DNA from: Chitinophagales bacterium | GTDB lineage: Bacteria; Bacteroidota; Bacteroidia; Chitinophagales; Chitinophagaceae | DNA: 64,000 bases | Direction of reading: 5' to 3' | Assembly (NCBI GenBank): GCA_017303835.1 | Contig: JAFLBI010000001.1 | Coordinates: 2,418,001 to 2,482,000 of the forward strand | Position numbers and translations under genes: made by a program | Notes under the pieces: generated by a model | What the model was told of the DNA's origin: nothing | The model's input: only the letters and a program-made list of their open reading frames with translations | Databases searched by the model: none | Shown: piece after piece, positions 7,214 to 16,677 of the stretch | How the letters are laid out: each line of letters begins with the position of its first letter | Position numbering within the stretch: the stretch's first letter is position 1

Positions 7214-8665
7214 TTAGAATTCGCAATTCTTGGGCGTACGTGCAAACGCAATTACATCGCGGATATTCGTCATGCCGGTTACGAATTGTACCATACGTTC
7301 AAAACCCAATCCGAAGCCTGCATGCGGTACCGTACCAAAACGGCGTGTATCCAAATACCAATCCATTTCTGCTGCAGGAATATGGAATTCTTCCATGCGC
7401 TTGAGCAGGTTCTCTAATCTTTCTTCACGCTGACTACCACCCACAATTTCACCAATGCCTGGTGCCAGAATATCCATGGCTGCAACGGTTTGTTTGCCTT
7501 CCTCACAGCCATCATTCAAACGCATGTAGAATGCCTTGATGGCTGCAGGATAATTGGTCACAATCACCGGCTTCTTGAAATGCTTTTCTACGAGGTAGCG
7601 CTCATGCTCACTCTGCAGATCAATGCCCCATTTTACTTCGTACTGGAATTTCTTTTTCTTGTACGCAGGGCTGTTCAATAAAATATCAATGGCTTCTGTG
7701 TAAGTAATTCTTTCAAATGCATTGTTCAGTACAAACTCTAACTTTTCAATCAAGCCCAACTCGCTGCGCTTGTCTTGTGGCAATGCTTTTTCTTCTTCGG
7801 CCAAACGCTGTGCTAAGAACTCCAGATCATCTCGGTTGTTATCCATCGCAAAGCGAATGATATACTTGATGAATTCCTCTGCGAGGTTCATATTGTCTTC
7901 AATATCATAGAAAGCCATTTCCGGTTCGATCATCCAAAACTCAGCAAGGTGACGGGTTGTGTTAGAGTTCTCTGCACGGAATGTTGGTCCAAATGTATAG
8001 ATCTCACTAAAAGCCATGGCACCCAATTCGCCTTCGAGCTGTCCGCTTACAGTAAGGTTGGTGCTCTTGCCAAAGAAATCTTCTTTGTAGTTGATAGAAC
8101 CATCTTCATTGCGTGGTGCCGTTCCATCCATCGGTAAAGTAGTAACGCGGAACATTTCACCTGCACCTTCTGCATCACTTGCAGTGATGATGGGTGTGTG
8201 CAAGTACACAAATCCTTTCTGGTGAAAGAATTGGTGAATGGCAAATGCCAATGAATGTCTTACGCGGAATACTGCGCCGAATGTATTGGTACGAAAACGT
8301 AAATGTGCTTTTTCGCGCAGAAATTCAAGACTGTGTTTTTTGGGCTGCAAAGGATAAGCTTCCGCATCGCTATCGCCCAACACTTCCAGCGACTTGGCCT
8401 TCAGTTCAACAGTTTGTCCCTTTCCTAAGGAAGCCACCAGCTCACCGGTAATCTTGAGGGATGCACCTGTGGTGATGCGCTTCAGGGTAGCATCATCGAG
8501 TAGGCCCAATTCTACCACTACCTGCAGGTTATTATTGGTGCTACCATCATTGAGCGCAATAAACTGGTTGTTACGGAAGGTGCGCACCCATCCCATTACG
8601 GTAATTTCCTGATTAGCCGGCTCCATCGCCAGCAAAGCCTTGATCCTGGTTCTGTTGTTAAACAT
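7214..8665 (-). CDS. asnS: Asparagine--tRNA ligase
   Basis: A class II aminoacyl-tRNA synthetase of 483 residues. N-terminal OB-fold (residues about 15-110, with [20 protein letters not shown]), motif 2 in [21 protein letters not shown], and motif 3 in [15 protein letters not shown] followed by the family ending [15 protein letters not shown]. The open frame extends 69 codons further upstream, but the ATG at 8665 matches the family N-terminus and lies 20 bp after a perfect -7 box on the minus strand (TATCTTTG, 8693-8686). The neighbour rho is divergent. Confidence 0.97.
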   Translation of the reverse strand: MFNNRTRIKALLAMEPANQEITVMGWVRTFRNNQFIALNDGSTNNNLQVVVELGLLDDATLKRITTGASLKITGELVASLGKGQTVELKAKSLEVLGDSDAEAYPLQPKKHSLEFLREKAHLRFRTNTFGAVFRVRHSLAFAIHQFFHQKGFVYLHTPIITASDAEGAGEMFRVTTLPMDGTAPRNEDGSINYKEDFFGKSTNLTVSGQLEGELGAMAFSEIYTFGPTFRAENSNTTRHLAEFWMIEPEMAFYDIEDNMNLAEEFIKYIIRFAMDNNRDDLEFLAQRLAEEEKALPQDKRSELGLIEKLEFVLNNAFERITYTEAIDILLNSPAYKKKKFQYEVKWGIDLQSEHERYLVEKHFKKPVIVTNYPAAIKAFYMRLNDGCEEGKQTVAAMDILAPGIGEIVGGSQREERLENLLKRMEEFHIPAAEMDWYLDTRRFGTVPHAGFGLGFERMVQFVTGMTNIRDVIAFARTPKNCEF

Positions 8666-8685
8666 GATTGCTTGCTTTCGGGCGG

Positions 8686-8714
8686 CAAAGATAACCAAAC
8701 TCGCCGCCGCACAA
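8686..8714 (-). promoter_or_regulatory. asnS promoter
   Basis: On the minus strand TATCTTTG (8693-8686) matches TAnnTTTG; a TTG lies 18 nt upstream (8714-8712). The rest of the 280-bp asnS-rho divergent gap shows no other clear element. Confidence 0.55.
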
Positions 8715-8945
8715 GGGTTTGCCCATCGCCATTGGCATAAAAAGCCGTGAAAAATGGTTTTTTTCTCAAAAAACTGCCTAACATTGCAACGGAAACCAGC
8801 TGAGCCTCCGAATATCCCTCGGCAAACATCAGTGATTCTTCCCCGGTTGCCCCGGCAACTCGTCTCAAACAAAAATCTGTTTTATCTCCACCTTCCTTAC
8901 GTAAATGCATTATAGGCAGGTATTGATTTCATTTGAATATTGATT

Positions 8946-10547
8946 ATGTACGACATTTTACAACTGAACGACATGCTGCTGCCCGAGCTGCTGGACATAG
9001 CCGAGCAACTGCAGATTGCTAACGCCAAGAAACTCAACAAGCAAGACCTGATCTACAAAATCCTTGATAGTCAGGCCGTTCAATCTAGCGACGCCAAAGA
9101 TGATGGCAAGAAAAAACGTGGTCGCAAACCAGCTACCGTGGTGGCTTCAACCGGAAACGGTAGCGAAGAAGCCGAGGTAATGGGCGAAGAAGCTGCAGCC
9201 GAAGAGCTGAAAGGTCGCCGCGGCCGCAAGCCACGCATTGAGAAAATAGCGCCTGCTGCAGAAGCGGCTGCGCCCAATGCCAATAGCACTTCAGAAGAAA
9301 GCGCTGAAAAGCCTGCTGACAATATCAGTTCTTTGGCCGAAGCGATGCTGGCTGCCACAGAAGACCAACCTGCACCACAACCCGCTGTGAGACCACAGTT
9401 CAACAGAAAAGAACCTGCATTCAATGTGGAGTTTGATGGCATGATTCAGGGTGAAGGTGTATTGGAAATGATGCCTGATGGTTATGGTTTCCTGCGTTCT
9501 TCAGACTACAACTATCTCTCTTCTCCGGATGATGTATATGTATCTCCTTCTCAGATCAAGTTGTTTGGTTTGAAGACAGGTGATACCGTGGTAGGTTATG
9601 TGCGTCCGCCGAAAGAAGGTGAAAAATATTTTGCCCTGCTGAAGGTTGACAGCATCAATGGTAAGCGTCCGGATGAAGTACGCGATCGTGTACCATTCGA
9701 TTACCTCACGCCATTATTCCCATACGAGAAACTGAATCTCTTTACAACGCCAAGTAATTTCAGCACACGTATCATGGACCTCTTTACCCCTATTGGTAAG
9801 GGCCAGCGTGGTTTGATTGTAGCTCAACCGAAAGTGGGTAAGACCATGTTGCTGAAAGAAGTGGCCAACGCCATTGCAGCCAATCACCCTGAGGTTTACC
9901 TGATGGTGGTGCTGATTGATGAGCGTCCGGAAGAAGTTACCGATATGGAGCGCAGCGTACGTGCAGAAGTATTGGCTTCTACTTTCGATGAGCCAGCTGA
10001 AAAGCACGTGAAAGTATCCACCATCGCGCTGCAGAAAGCTAAGCGTTTGGTAGAATGTGGCCACGATGTGGTGATCCTGCTGGATTCTATCACGCGTCTG
10101 GCGCGTGCCCACAACACCGTAGCACCAGCATCTGGTAAGGTATTGTCTGGTGGTGTGGAAGCAAATGCCATGCAAAAGCCCAAGCAGTTCTTTGGTGCTG
10201 CGCGTAAGATCGAGAACGGTGGTTCACTCACTATCCTGGCAACGGCCCTGATTGATACAGGTTCTAAGATGGATGAAGTGATCTTCGAAGAATTCAAGGG
10301 TACCGGTAATATGGAATTGCAGCTGGATCGTCGTTTGGCGAACAAGCGCATCTTCCCTGCGATTGACCTGGTGGCTTCATCTACCAGACGTGATGATCTC
10401 TTGCTGGAAAAAGATGTGTTGGGCCGCATGAATATCCTCCGACTGTATATCAACGATATGAATACCGAAGAAGCGATGAGCGAACTGCTCAAGCGCATGC
10501 GTGGTACCAAGAGCAATGAAGAGTTCCTGGCCAGCATGAACGGTTAA
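8946..10547 (+). CDS. rho: Transcription termination factor Rho
   Basis: A 533-residue RNA-dependent hexameric ATPase that releases RNA polymerase. The Rho N-domain is at residues 1-45 ([20 protein letters not shown]). Then comes a long Lys/Arg/Glu/Ala-rich disordered insert (about 50-150, with KKKRGRKP and [12 protein letters not shown]-hook-like patches) typical of Bacteroidota Rho. The RNA-binding cold-shock-like domain follows ([14 protein letters not shown]), then Walker [11 protein letters not shown], Walker [15 protein letters not shown] and the [21 protein letters not shown]-loop region. The start ATG at 8946 follows a TTG two codons earlier. A terminator follows the gene. Confidence 0.97.
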   Translation: MYDILQLNDMLLPELLDIAEQLQIANAKKLNKQDLIYKILDSQAVQSSDAKDDGKKKRGRKPATVVASTGNGSEEAEVMGEEAAAEELKGRRGRKPRIEKIAPAAEAAAPNANSTSEESAEKPADNISSLAEAMLAATEDQPAPQPAVRPQFNRKEPAFNVEFDGMIQGEGVLEMMPDGYGFLRSSDYNYLSSPDDVYVSPSQIKLFGLKTGDTVVGYVRPPKEGEKYFALLKVDSINGKRPDEVRDRVPFDYLTPLFPYEKLNLFTTPSNFSTRIMDLFTPIGKGQRGLIVAQPKVGKTMLLKEVANAIAANHPEVYLMVVLIDERPEEVTDMERSVRAEVLASTFDEPAEKHVKVSTIALQKAKRLVECGHDVVILLDSITRLARAHNTVAPASGKVLSGGVEANAMQKPKQFFGAARKIENGGSLTILATALIDTGSKMDEVIFEEFKGTGNMELQLDRRLANKRIFPAIDLVASSTRRDDLLLEKDVLGRMNILRLYINDMNTEEAMSELLKRMRGTKSNEEFLASMNG

Positions 10548-10567
10548 TCAATCTAAATACTTCTGTC

Positions 10568-10602
10568 AAAGGCGATGCAATTACTGTATCGCCTTTTTTG
10601 TT
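10568..10602 (+). terminator. Intrinsic terminator after rho
   Basis: Stem AAAGGCGATGCA (10568-10579) pairs with 10585-10596 (one G-T wobble), loop ATTAC, and a run of seven T residues overlaps the stem end. Confidence 0.85.
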
Positions 10603-10687
10603 GCGTCTCTAGCGCAGCCATTCATCCAATCTCTTGCATAAAAGCGGGGCTGAATACGTTAATTTTACGACTCCTAAAGCTTCAACA

Positions 10688-11743
10688 TTGATCAGACATT
10701 CCTTATTATGCGCAGGTTTAGCCGTATTGCTGCTCAGCATCGGCTGTAAAGAGAAAAAGAAAGAAGCGCCCAAACAACAGGGCCCCAATGCAACGATTGT
10801 AGATGTGATCATTGCCAGTACTCAGGCAGTATCCAATACAGTAGAGGCCAATGGTACCGTGATACCGGCAGAATCCATTGAAATCAGACCAGAAGTAAGT
10901 GGCCGACTCACTTTCCTGAATATTCCTGAAGGCGCCAGAGTAGCAAAGGGCACTGTGCTCGCACGCATCAACGATGCAGACCTGCAGGCACAACTCAGCA
11001 AAACCAAATCTCAATTAGATCTGGCTGAGAAGAATGAGGCGCGCTTGCGCAAACTGGTAGCCATAAACGGTATCAATCAGGCAGATTATGATGCAGTGCT
11101 TACACAAGTAAACAACCTGAAAGCAGATATCGATTTTTACAAAGCACAGATTGAGAAGACGTATATCAAAGCACCATTCGATGGTTTGCTGGGTCTGCGA
11201 CAAGTGAGTCCCGGTGCTTATGTAACACCTGCGAATATTTTCGCAACCCTGCAACAGGTAGATCGTTCCAAAGTAGATTTTACGGTACCCGAGCGTTATG
11301 CTGATTATATCAGAAAGGGTGCTACGATTCAAATCACCGCAGGTGCGCAAAACAATAAACGTAGTGCTACAATCATTGCAACAGAACCAGAGATCAACGC
11401 TACTACGCGTAACCTGAAAGTGCGTGCAACGGTGAATGGTGCACCCATTCAACCAGGTAGTTTCGTGAAAGTGTATCTGAATGCAGGTGGCAGCAATAGC
11501 AGTATTCTGGTGCCCACCAATAGCATTATTCCGGATGCGCGTTCTAAGCAAGTAGCTGTGGTAAAAGATGGAAAGGGGTTGATTGTAAACGTTGAGACGG
11601 GTTTACGCAGCAGCGGATTTGTAGAAGTAACCAAGGGTTTGAGCGTGGGCGATAGTGTGGTGGTAACAGGTGTACTCTTTGTGCGCCCCAACAGCAATGT
11701 AAAAGTGCGTAGCGTAAAGCAACTGAAAGACATTCTTCAATAA
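10688..11743 (+). CDS. RND efflux periplasmic adaptor (HlyD/AcrA family lipoprotein)
   Basis: Bridges the inner-membrane RND pump to an outer-membrane channel. 351 residues from a TTG start at 10688, giving a clean lipoprotein signal (MIRHSLLCAGLAVLLLSIGC, lipobox Cys about residue 20). Then the barrel-sandwich hybrid half IEIRPEVSGRL, an alpha-hairpin (about 95-150), the second lipoyl half YIKAPFDGLLGLRQVSPG, and beta-barrel and membrane-proximal domains. The frame is open up to a TTG at 10634, but a promoter-like TAATTTTA at 10660-10667 lies inside that extension, favouring 10688. It forms an operon with the RND pump 20 bp downstream. Confidence 0.88.
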   Translation: MIRHSLLCAGLAVLLLSIGCKEKKKEAPKQQGPNATIVDVIIASTQAVSNTVEANGTVIPAESIEIRPEVSGRLTFLNIPEGARVAKGTVLARINDADLQAQLSKTKSQLDLAEKNEARLRKLVAINGINQADYDAVLTQVNNLKADIDFYKAQIEKTYIKAPFDGLLGLRQVSPGAYVTPANIFATLQQVDRSKVDFTVPERYADYIRKGATIQITAGAQNNKRSATIIATEPEINATTRNLKVRATVNGAPIQPGSFVKVYLNAGGSNSSILVPTNSIIPDARSKQVAVVKDGKGLIVNVETGLRSSGFVEVTKGLSVGDSVVVTGVLFVRPNSNVKVRSVKQLKDILQ

Positions 11744-11763
11744 AGAAACTGGAGTAGAAGGGT

Positions 11764-14700
11764 ATGAATATTTCTGAATTAGCATTGCGCAGGCCGGTAC
11801 TGGCCACCGTGATGAACTTACTCATCATTTTATTTGGTGCGGTAGGTTATACATTTCTGGCTGTGCGCGAATATCCGGCAGTGGATCCGCCCATTATTAA
11901 CGTGCGTACTTCTTATGCCGGTGCCAACTCTGATATCATCGAAAGCCAGATTACTGAGCCTTTGGAGAAATCCATCAATGGTATTCAAGGTATTCGCAAT
12001 ATTTCTTCTTCCAGCTCTGTAGGTAGCAGTAATATCACTGTTGAGTTTAACCTAGATGCAGATCTCGAAGCAGCTGCGAATGATGTGCGCGATAAAGTGA
12101 GTCAGGCCATACGTAGTCTGCCACAAGATTTGGATGCGCCACCCGTAGTAAGTAAATCGGATGTAGGTGGCGACTTCATCATTCTCCTTGCCGTGCAAAG
12201 TGCGAGCAAGAGTTTATTGGAGCTGAGTGATTACACAGAGAATGTTTTACAGCAACGTTTTCAAACCATTCCAGAAGTAAGTGCGGTAAACATATTCGGA
12301 CAGAAGCGCCCAAGTATGCGTATCTGGTTTGATCCGGACAAACTAAATGCCTACAACGTTACCTTCAGCGATGTGCGTAATGTGCTGAACAGAGAGAACG
12401 TAGAAATTCCTTCCGGAAAAATTTATGGTGATAAGACAGAGATGGTCATTCGCGCCATCGGTCGATTGAGTACAGAAAAAGATTTCAGTGATCTCATCAT
12501 TCGCGAAGATGCCAATGGCATTGTTCGTTTGAGTGATGTAGCAAAGGTGGAGATTGGTCCTGAGAATGAAGAGTTTAGCTGGCGCTTGAATGGGGTGAAT
12601 GCAGTGGGTATTGCCATCATTCCGCAGCCGGGGGCTAACTATATCAAAATTGCTGATGAGTTTTATAAGCGATTAGAAGATCTGAAGCGCACACAGAAAA
12701 GTGATGTGCAGATGACTACCTTGATTGATACAACGCAGAATGTTCGTCGCTCCATCCAAGAAGTAGAAGAAACCTTGCTGATTGCATTCAGTCTGGTGGT
12801 CTTGGTAATCTTGTTCTTCTTCAGAAACTTCATGATTGCTATTCGTCCGCTGATTGATATTCCCATTTCATTGGTGGCTACTTTCTTCATCATGTATATC
12901 GCCGGCTTCTCGGTGAATGTATTAACGCTGTTGGGTATTGTACTGGCAACCGGTCTGGTGGTGGATGATGGTATTGTGGTAACAGAAAACATCTTCCGAA
13001 AAATGGAGATGGGCTTGCCGATCAAGAAAGCAGCATTGGAAGGCAGTAAGGAAATCTTCTTCGCGGTTATCTCTACTTCTATCACACTGGCAGTGGTGTT
13101 CATGCCCGTAATCTTCTTACAAGGTTTTGTAGGTAGTTTGTTCCGCGAGTTTGGTGTAGTGGTTGCTGGTGCGGTATTGGTATCTGCATTTGTATCATTG
13201 ACTATTACGCCAGTATTGAACGTATTGCTCACACGTAAGAAAGGGCATGGTAAGTTTTACGAGAAAACTGAATTCATTTTCCGTGGTATGGAAAATGGCT
13301 ACAAGAATATGCTGGCAAGTTTTCTGCGTGTACGTTGGATGGCTTGGGTGATTGTGGCTTTGTGTGGTGCAATGATCTTTTATGTAGGAAAGAATCTGCA
13401 AAGTGAGATTGCACCATTAGAAGATAGAAGCAGTATTCGTTTTCAGTTAAGCGGTCCCGAAGGTGCGAGTTATGGTTATATGGTGGAGACGGGCGATCGA
13501 CTGATCAGCTATTTGTCTGATTCTATCAAAGAGAAATCATTTGTGTTTGCTGCTGTGCCCGGTTTTGGTAGTAGCGGTGTAAATAGTGGTACTGCGCGTT
13601 TGAAACTGGTAGAACCAGAAGAGCGCGATAAAACACAAAGCGAGATTGCACGTGAGTTGAGTAAGAAGCTGGCACGTTTCAACAATGTGCGCATCTTCCC
13701 CGTTGAAGAACAAACCATCTCTATTGGTTTGGGTTCACGCGGTTCATTGCCGGTGCAGTTTATCGTACAGAATCTTGATTTCAATAAAATTAAAGAAGTG
13801 GTGCCCAAGTTTTTGGATGAAGCAAGAAAAGACAAAACCTTCCAAAACGTTGATGCGAATTTGAAATTCAATAAGCCGGAACTGCAATTAACCATCGATC
13901 GTATCAAAGCGCGCGATCTGGGTTTGAATATTGCTGATGTGGCCGATGTGGTATCCAGCGCATTCAGCGGCCGACGTATTGCTTACTATGTAAGTAATGG
14001 CATGCAGTATCAGGTAATCGCACAGGTGGAACTGGCTGATAGAAAAGATCCTGCATCTATTGAAAAGTTGTATGTGCGCAATAGTCGCGGTGAAAATATT
14101 CCCATCACTTCTGTGATCAAGATGGAAGAGAATTCAAATCCGCCTACACTCTATCACTTCAATCGTTTTAAATCAGCTACTATCTCCGCATCATTGGCTG
14201 AGGGCAAGACCATTGGTGATGGAGTAAAAGCCATGCAGGCCATTGCAGATAAATTATTGGATGAAAGTTTCTCAACAGACTTAAGTGGTCCGTCACGCGA
14301 TTTCCGCGAGAGTTCATCGAATACCAGTTTTGCCTTTGGTTTGGCATTGATTCTGATTTACCTCGTATTGGCTGCGCAGTTCGAAAGTTTCAAAGATCCA
14401 TTTACCATCATGTTAACGGTACCGCTTGCGATGGCTGGTGCTTTAATCAGTCTGTGGTTGTTCGATCAAACACTGAACATCTTCTCACAGATCGGTATGA
14501 TTATGCTGATTGGTCTGGTAACCAAGAATGGTATCCTGATTGTGGAGTTCGCCAATAAGAAGCGTGAATCCGGTTTAGGTAAAACGGAAGCTGTGCTGGA
14601 AGCATCCACACAACGTTTACGCCCGATTCTGATGACGAGCTTAGCAACTGCGCTCGGGGCTTTGCCAATTGCTTTGAGTTTAGGTGCAGCCGCAACCAGC

Positions 14701-14832
14701 CGTATGCCATTAGGTATTGTGGTGGTAGGTGGTCTCTTATTCTCACTGGTATTGACTTTGTTTGTGATTCCTGCGGTATATACCTATATCAGCTCCAAAC
14801 ACGGAACCAAGCACACCACGATTTCAGAATAA
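11764..14832 (+). CDS. RND multidrug efflux permease (AcrB/MexB family)
   Basis: A 1022-residue proton-driven inner-membrane pump of the hydrophobe/amphiphile efflux type. N-terminal MNISELALRRPVLATVMNLL, the first periplasmic loop with YAGANSDIIESQITEPLE, the TM4 motif GIVLATGLVVDDGIVVTEN containing the Asp pair used in proton relay, and the second-half motif MIMLIGLVTKNGILIVEFAN. About twelve membrane segments and two large periplasmic loops. Operon with its adaptor. No TolC-type outer-membrane partner follows; a terminator ends the unit, so the channel must be encoded elsewhere. Confidence 0.95.
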   Translation: MNISELALRRPVLATVMNLLIILFGAVGYTFLAVREYPAVDPPIINVRTSYAGANSDIIESQITEPLEKSINGIQGIRNISSSSSVGSSNITVEFNLDADLEAAANDVRDKVSQAIRSLPQDLDAPPVVSKSDVGGDFIILLAVQSASKSLLELSDYTENVLQQRFQTIPEVSAVNIFGQKRPSMRIWFDPDKLNAYNVTFSDVRNVLNRENVEIPSGKIYGDKTEMVIRAIGRLSTEKDFSDLIIREDANGIVRLSDVAKVEIGPENEEFSWRLNGVNAVGIAIIPQPGANYIKIADEFYKRLEDLKRTQKSDVQMTTLIDTTQNVRRSIQEVEETLLIAFSLVVLVILFFFRNFMIAIRPLIDIPISLVATFFIMYIAGFSVNVLTLLGIVLATGLVVDDGIVVTENIFRKMEMGLPIKKAALEGSKEIFFAVISTSITLAVVFMPVIFLQGFVGSLFREFGVVVAGAVLVSAFVSLTITPVLNVLLTRKKGHGKFYEKTEFIFRGMENGYKNMLASFLRVRWMAWVIVALCGAMIFYVGKNLQSEIAPLEDRSSIRFQLSGPEGASYGYMVETGDRLISYLSDSIKEKSFVFAAVPGFGSSGVNSGTARLKLVEPEERDKTQSEIARELSKKLARFNNVRIFPVEEQTISIGLGSRGSLPVQFIVQNLDFNKIKEVVPKFLDEARKDKTFQNVDANLKFNKPELQLTIDRIKARDLGLNIADVADVVSSAFSGRRIAYYVSNGMQYQVIAQVELADRKDPASIEKLYVRNSRGENIPITSVIKMEENSNPPTLYHFNRFKSATISASLAEGKTIGDGVKAMQAIADKLLDESFSTDLSGPSRDFRESSSNTSFAFGLALILIYLVLAAQFESFKDPFTIMLTVPLAMAGALISLWLFDQTLNIFSQIGMIMLIGLVTKNGILIVEFANKKRESGLGKTEAVLEASTQRLRPILMTSLATALGALPIALSLGAAATSRMPLGIVVVGGLLFSLVLTLFVIPAVYTYISSKHGTKHTTISE

Positions 14833-14852
14833 AGAAATGATTGATACTTAGC

Positions 14853-14882
14853 AGGGGTTGTTGAACAAACAACCCCTTTTTT
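14853..14882 (+). terminator. Intrinsic terminator after the RND operon
   Basis: Perfect 10-bp stem AGGGGTTGTT (14853-14862) with 14868-14877, loop GAACA, then T6. Confidence 0.9.
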
Positions 14883-14952
14883 ATGCGCTACTGATAATTG
14901 TCAGACTTAGGCAGGGCAATCATTGCGTAATTTCGCTGTTCAATCCCGGGTT

Positions 14953-15603
14953 ATGCATACACATCAAGAAATTGCCGATTTACGCAGAGACTATAAACTG
15001 AAAGCACTGAATGAAGCCGATGTGGCGAAAGATCCGTTTGCACAGTTCGGCCATTGGTGGCACGATGTGATGGATAGCAAGATTGATGAACCCAATGCCA
15101 TGACAGTAGCAACTGCTAACGCACAAGGCATACCCGCTGCACGTATTTGTTTGCTAAAAGGATATGATACCAATGGTTTTGTATTCTTCACGAACTACAA
15201 TAGTCATAAGGGACAAGACCTCGCTGCCAATCCACATGCATCATTGGTGTTTTTCTGGAAGGAGTTGGAAAGACAAGTCTGCATTGAAGGCCGCGTAGAA
15301 AAACTATCCGATGCAGACAATGATGCGTATTTCTTCTCCCGCCCTGCGGGCAGCAGAATTGGTGCATGGAGTTCGCCACAGAGTCAGGTGATCGAAAGCA
15401 GAAAAGTAATTGAACAAAACTATTTGCAATACGAAGAGCAATACGGAACAGATAATATTCCGCGTCCGCCACATTGGGGTGGATTTGTGGTGAAGCCACA
15501 CACGGTAGAGTTTTGGCAGGGACGTAGTAGTCGCATGCACGATCGTATTCGTTACACCTTGCAAGCAGATGGTAGTTGGAAAGTTGAAAGACTAGCACCT
15601 TAA
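14953..15603 (+). CDS. pdxH: Pyridoxamine 5'-phosphate oxidase
   Basis: FMN enzyme that oxidises PNP/PMP to pyridoxal 5'-phosphate, 216 residues. Signature blocks are DPFAQFGHWWHDV, ARICLLKGYDTNGFVFFTNY (FMN site), ASLVFFWKELERQVCIEG, SRPAGSRIGAWSSPQSQ, and the C-terminal WGGFVVKPHTVEFWQGRSSR with RMHDRIRY. I start at the ATG at 14953 (MHTHQEIADLRRDYKL); ten further open codons upstream are not family-like. It is a single-gene unit that converges on the transketolase gene through a shared terminator. Confidence 0.96.
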   Translation: MHTHQEIADLRRDYKLKALNEADVAKDPFAQFGHWWHDVMDSKIDEPNAMTVATANAQGIPAARICLLKGYDTNGFVFFTNYNSHKGQDLAANPHASLVFFWKELERQVCIEGRVEKLSDADNDAYFFSRPAGSRIGAWSSPQSQVIESRKVIEQNYLQYEEQYGTDNIPRPPHWGGFVVKPHTVEFWQGRSSRMHDRIRYTLQADGSWKVERLAP

Positions 15604-15607
15604 AATA

Positions 15608-15639
15608 AAAATCCCCCCGCAATACTGCGGGGGGATTTT
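15608..15639. terminator. Bidirectional terminator between pdxH and the transketolase gene
   Basis: Stem ATCCCCCCGCA (15611-15621) with its complement at 15626-15636, extended by AAA/TTT; loop ATAC. A runs on one side and T runs on the other allow it to work in both directions. It touches the stop codon of the transketolase gene at 15641. Confidence 0.9.
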
Positions 15640-15640
15640 T

Positions 15641-16606
15641 TTATGCTTTTCTGCTCATTACTTTTTCTGCAGCAGCTACAATATTCGGTGTATCTAAGCC
15701 GTACTTCACGAGTAATTGATTGGGTGTACCACTTTCACCAAAGGTATCGTTGGTGCCGATATACTCAATAGGAATGGGACAATGACGTGCTGCCACTTGC
15801 GCAATGCTATCACCCAAACCGCCTAATACATTATGCTCTTCGCAGGTAACAGCACATTTGGTTTTGCTGATAGAGCGAATAATGGCTTCTTCGTCCAATG
15901 GCTTAATGGTGTGAATATTGATCACTTCAACACTGTACCCTTTTGCTTCTAATTGCTTACCTGCTTCAACTGCCTTCCACACAAGGTGACCGCAAGCGAA
16001 AATGCTCACGTCTTTTCCTTCGCTCAGTTGTTGTGCTTTACCAATCACGAAATCGCTACCATCTTCTTTGGTGAAGTTGGCCCATTTTGGTCGGCCGAAA
16101 CGCAGATAAACCGGACCTTCATAATTCGCGATGGCTTTGGTAGCGGCTTTGGTCTGGTTGAAATCGCAAGGCACAATCACCGTCATACCGGGCAACATCT
16201 TCATCAAACCGATATCTTCCAGAATCTGGTGGGTAGCACCATCTTCGCCCAAAGTCAGACCTGCATGTGATGCACAAATCTTTACATTCTTACCGCTATA
16301 AGCAATGCTCTGGCGAATCTGGTCGTACACGCGACCGGTAGAGAAATTCGCGAAAGTAGTGGTGTATGGAATTTTACCGCCGATGGTTAAACCGGCTGCA
16401 ATGCCCATCATATTGGCTTCGGCAATACCGCACTGCACAAAACGATTGGGGAATTCCTTCATGAAGGGTCCCAGCTTGAGTGAACCGGCTAAATCTGCAG
16501 TAAGTACCACTACATTTTCATTGGCTTTTCCGGCTTCATATACACCCTCGCCAAAACCGGCGCGGGTTTCTTTTTCGTTGAGCAGTTGAATATCAGCGCA
16601 TTTCAT
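15641..16606 (-). CDS. Transketolase, C-terminal (pyrimidine-binding) subunit
   Basis: A 321-residue half-transketolase: Pyr domain (residues about 10-170: TADLAGSLKLGPFMKEFPNRFVQCGIAEANMMGIAAGL, then TTFANFSTGRVYDQIRQSIAY) and C-terminal domain (about 185-315: CEEHNVLGGLGDSIAQV). Split transketolases pair with an N-terminal TPP-binding subunit to interconvert pentose phosphates, or act as a DXS-like relative. No N-terminal subunit gene is next to it: the upstream neighbour on this strand is an SLC13 transporter, 71 bp away. The partner must be elsewhere in the genome. Confidence 0.9.
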   Translation of the reverse strand: MKCADIQLLNEKETRAGFGEGVYEAGKANENVVVLTADLAGSLKLGPFMKEFPNRFVQCGIAEANMMGIAAGLTIGGKIPYTTTFANFSTGRVYDQIRQSIAYSGKNVKICASHAGLTLGEDGATHQILEDIGLMKMLPGMTVIVPCDFNQTKAATKAIANYEGPVYLRFGRPKWANFTKEDGSDFVIGKAQQLSEGKDVSIFACGHLVWKAVEAGKQLEAKGYSVEVINIHTIKPLDEEAIIRSISKTKCAVTCEEHNVLGGLGDSIAQVAARHCPIPIEYIGTNDTFGESGTPNQLLVKYGLDTPNIVAAAEKVMSRKA

Positions 16607-16677
16607 ATTGATCGGGCTTTAATGGCGCTGCAAAGAAAAGGAATTTGCCCTTGTGCCTGTATGAAATCTCGATCCGA

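Noticed and set aside
8596-8910. Minus-strand 104-codon ORF upstream of asnS
   Set aside because: Runs through the asnS promoter and start in a different frame; no recognisable protein.
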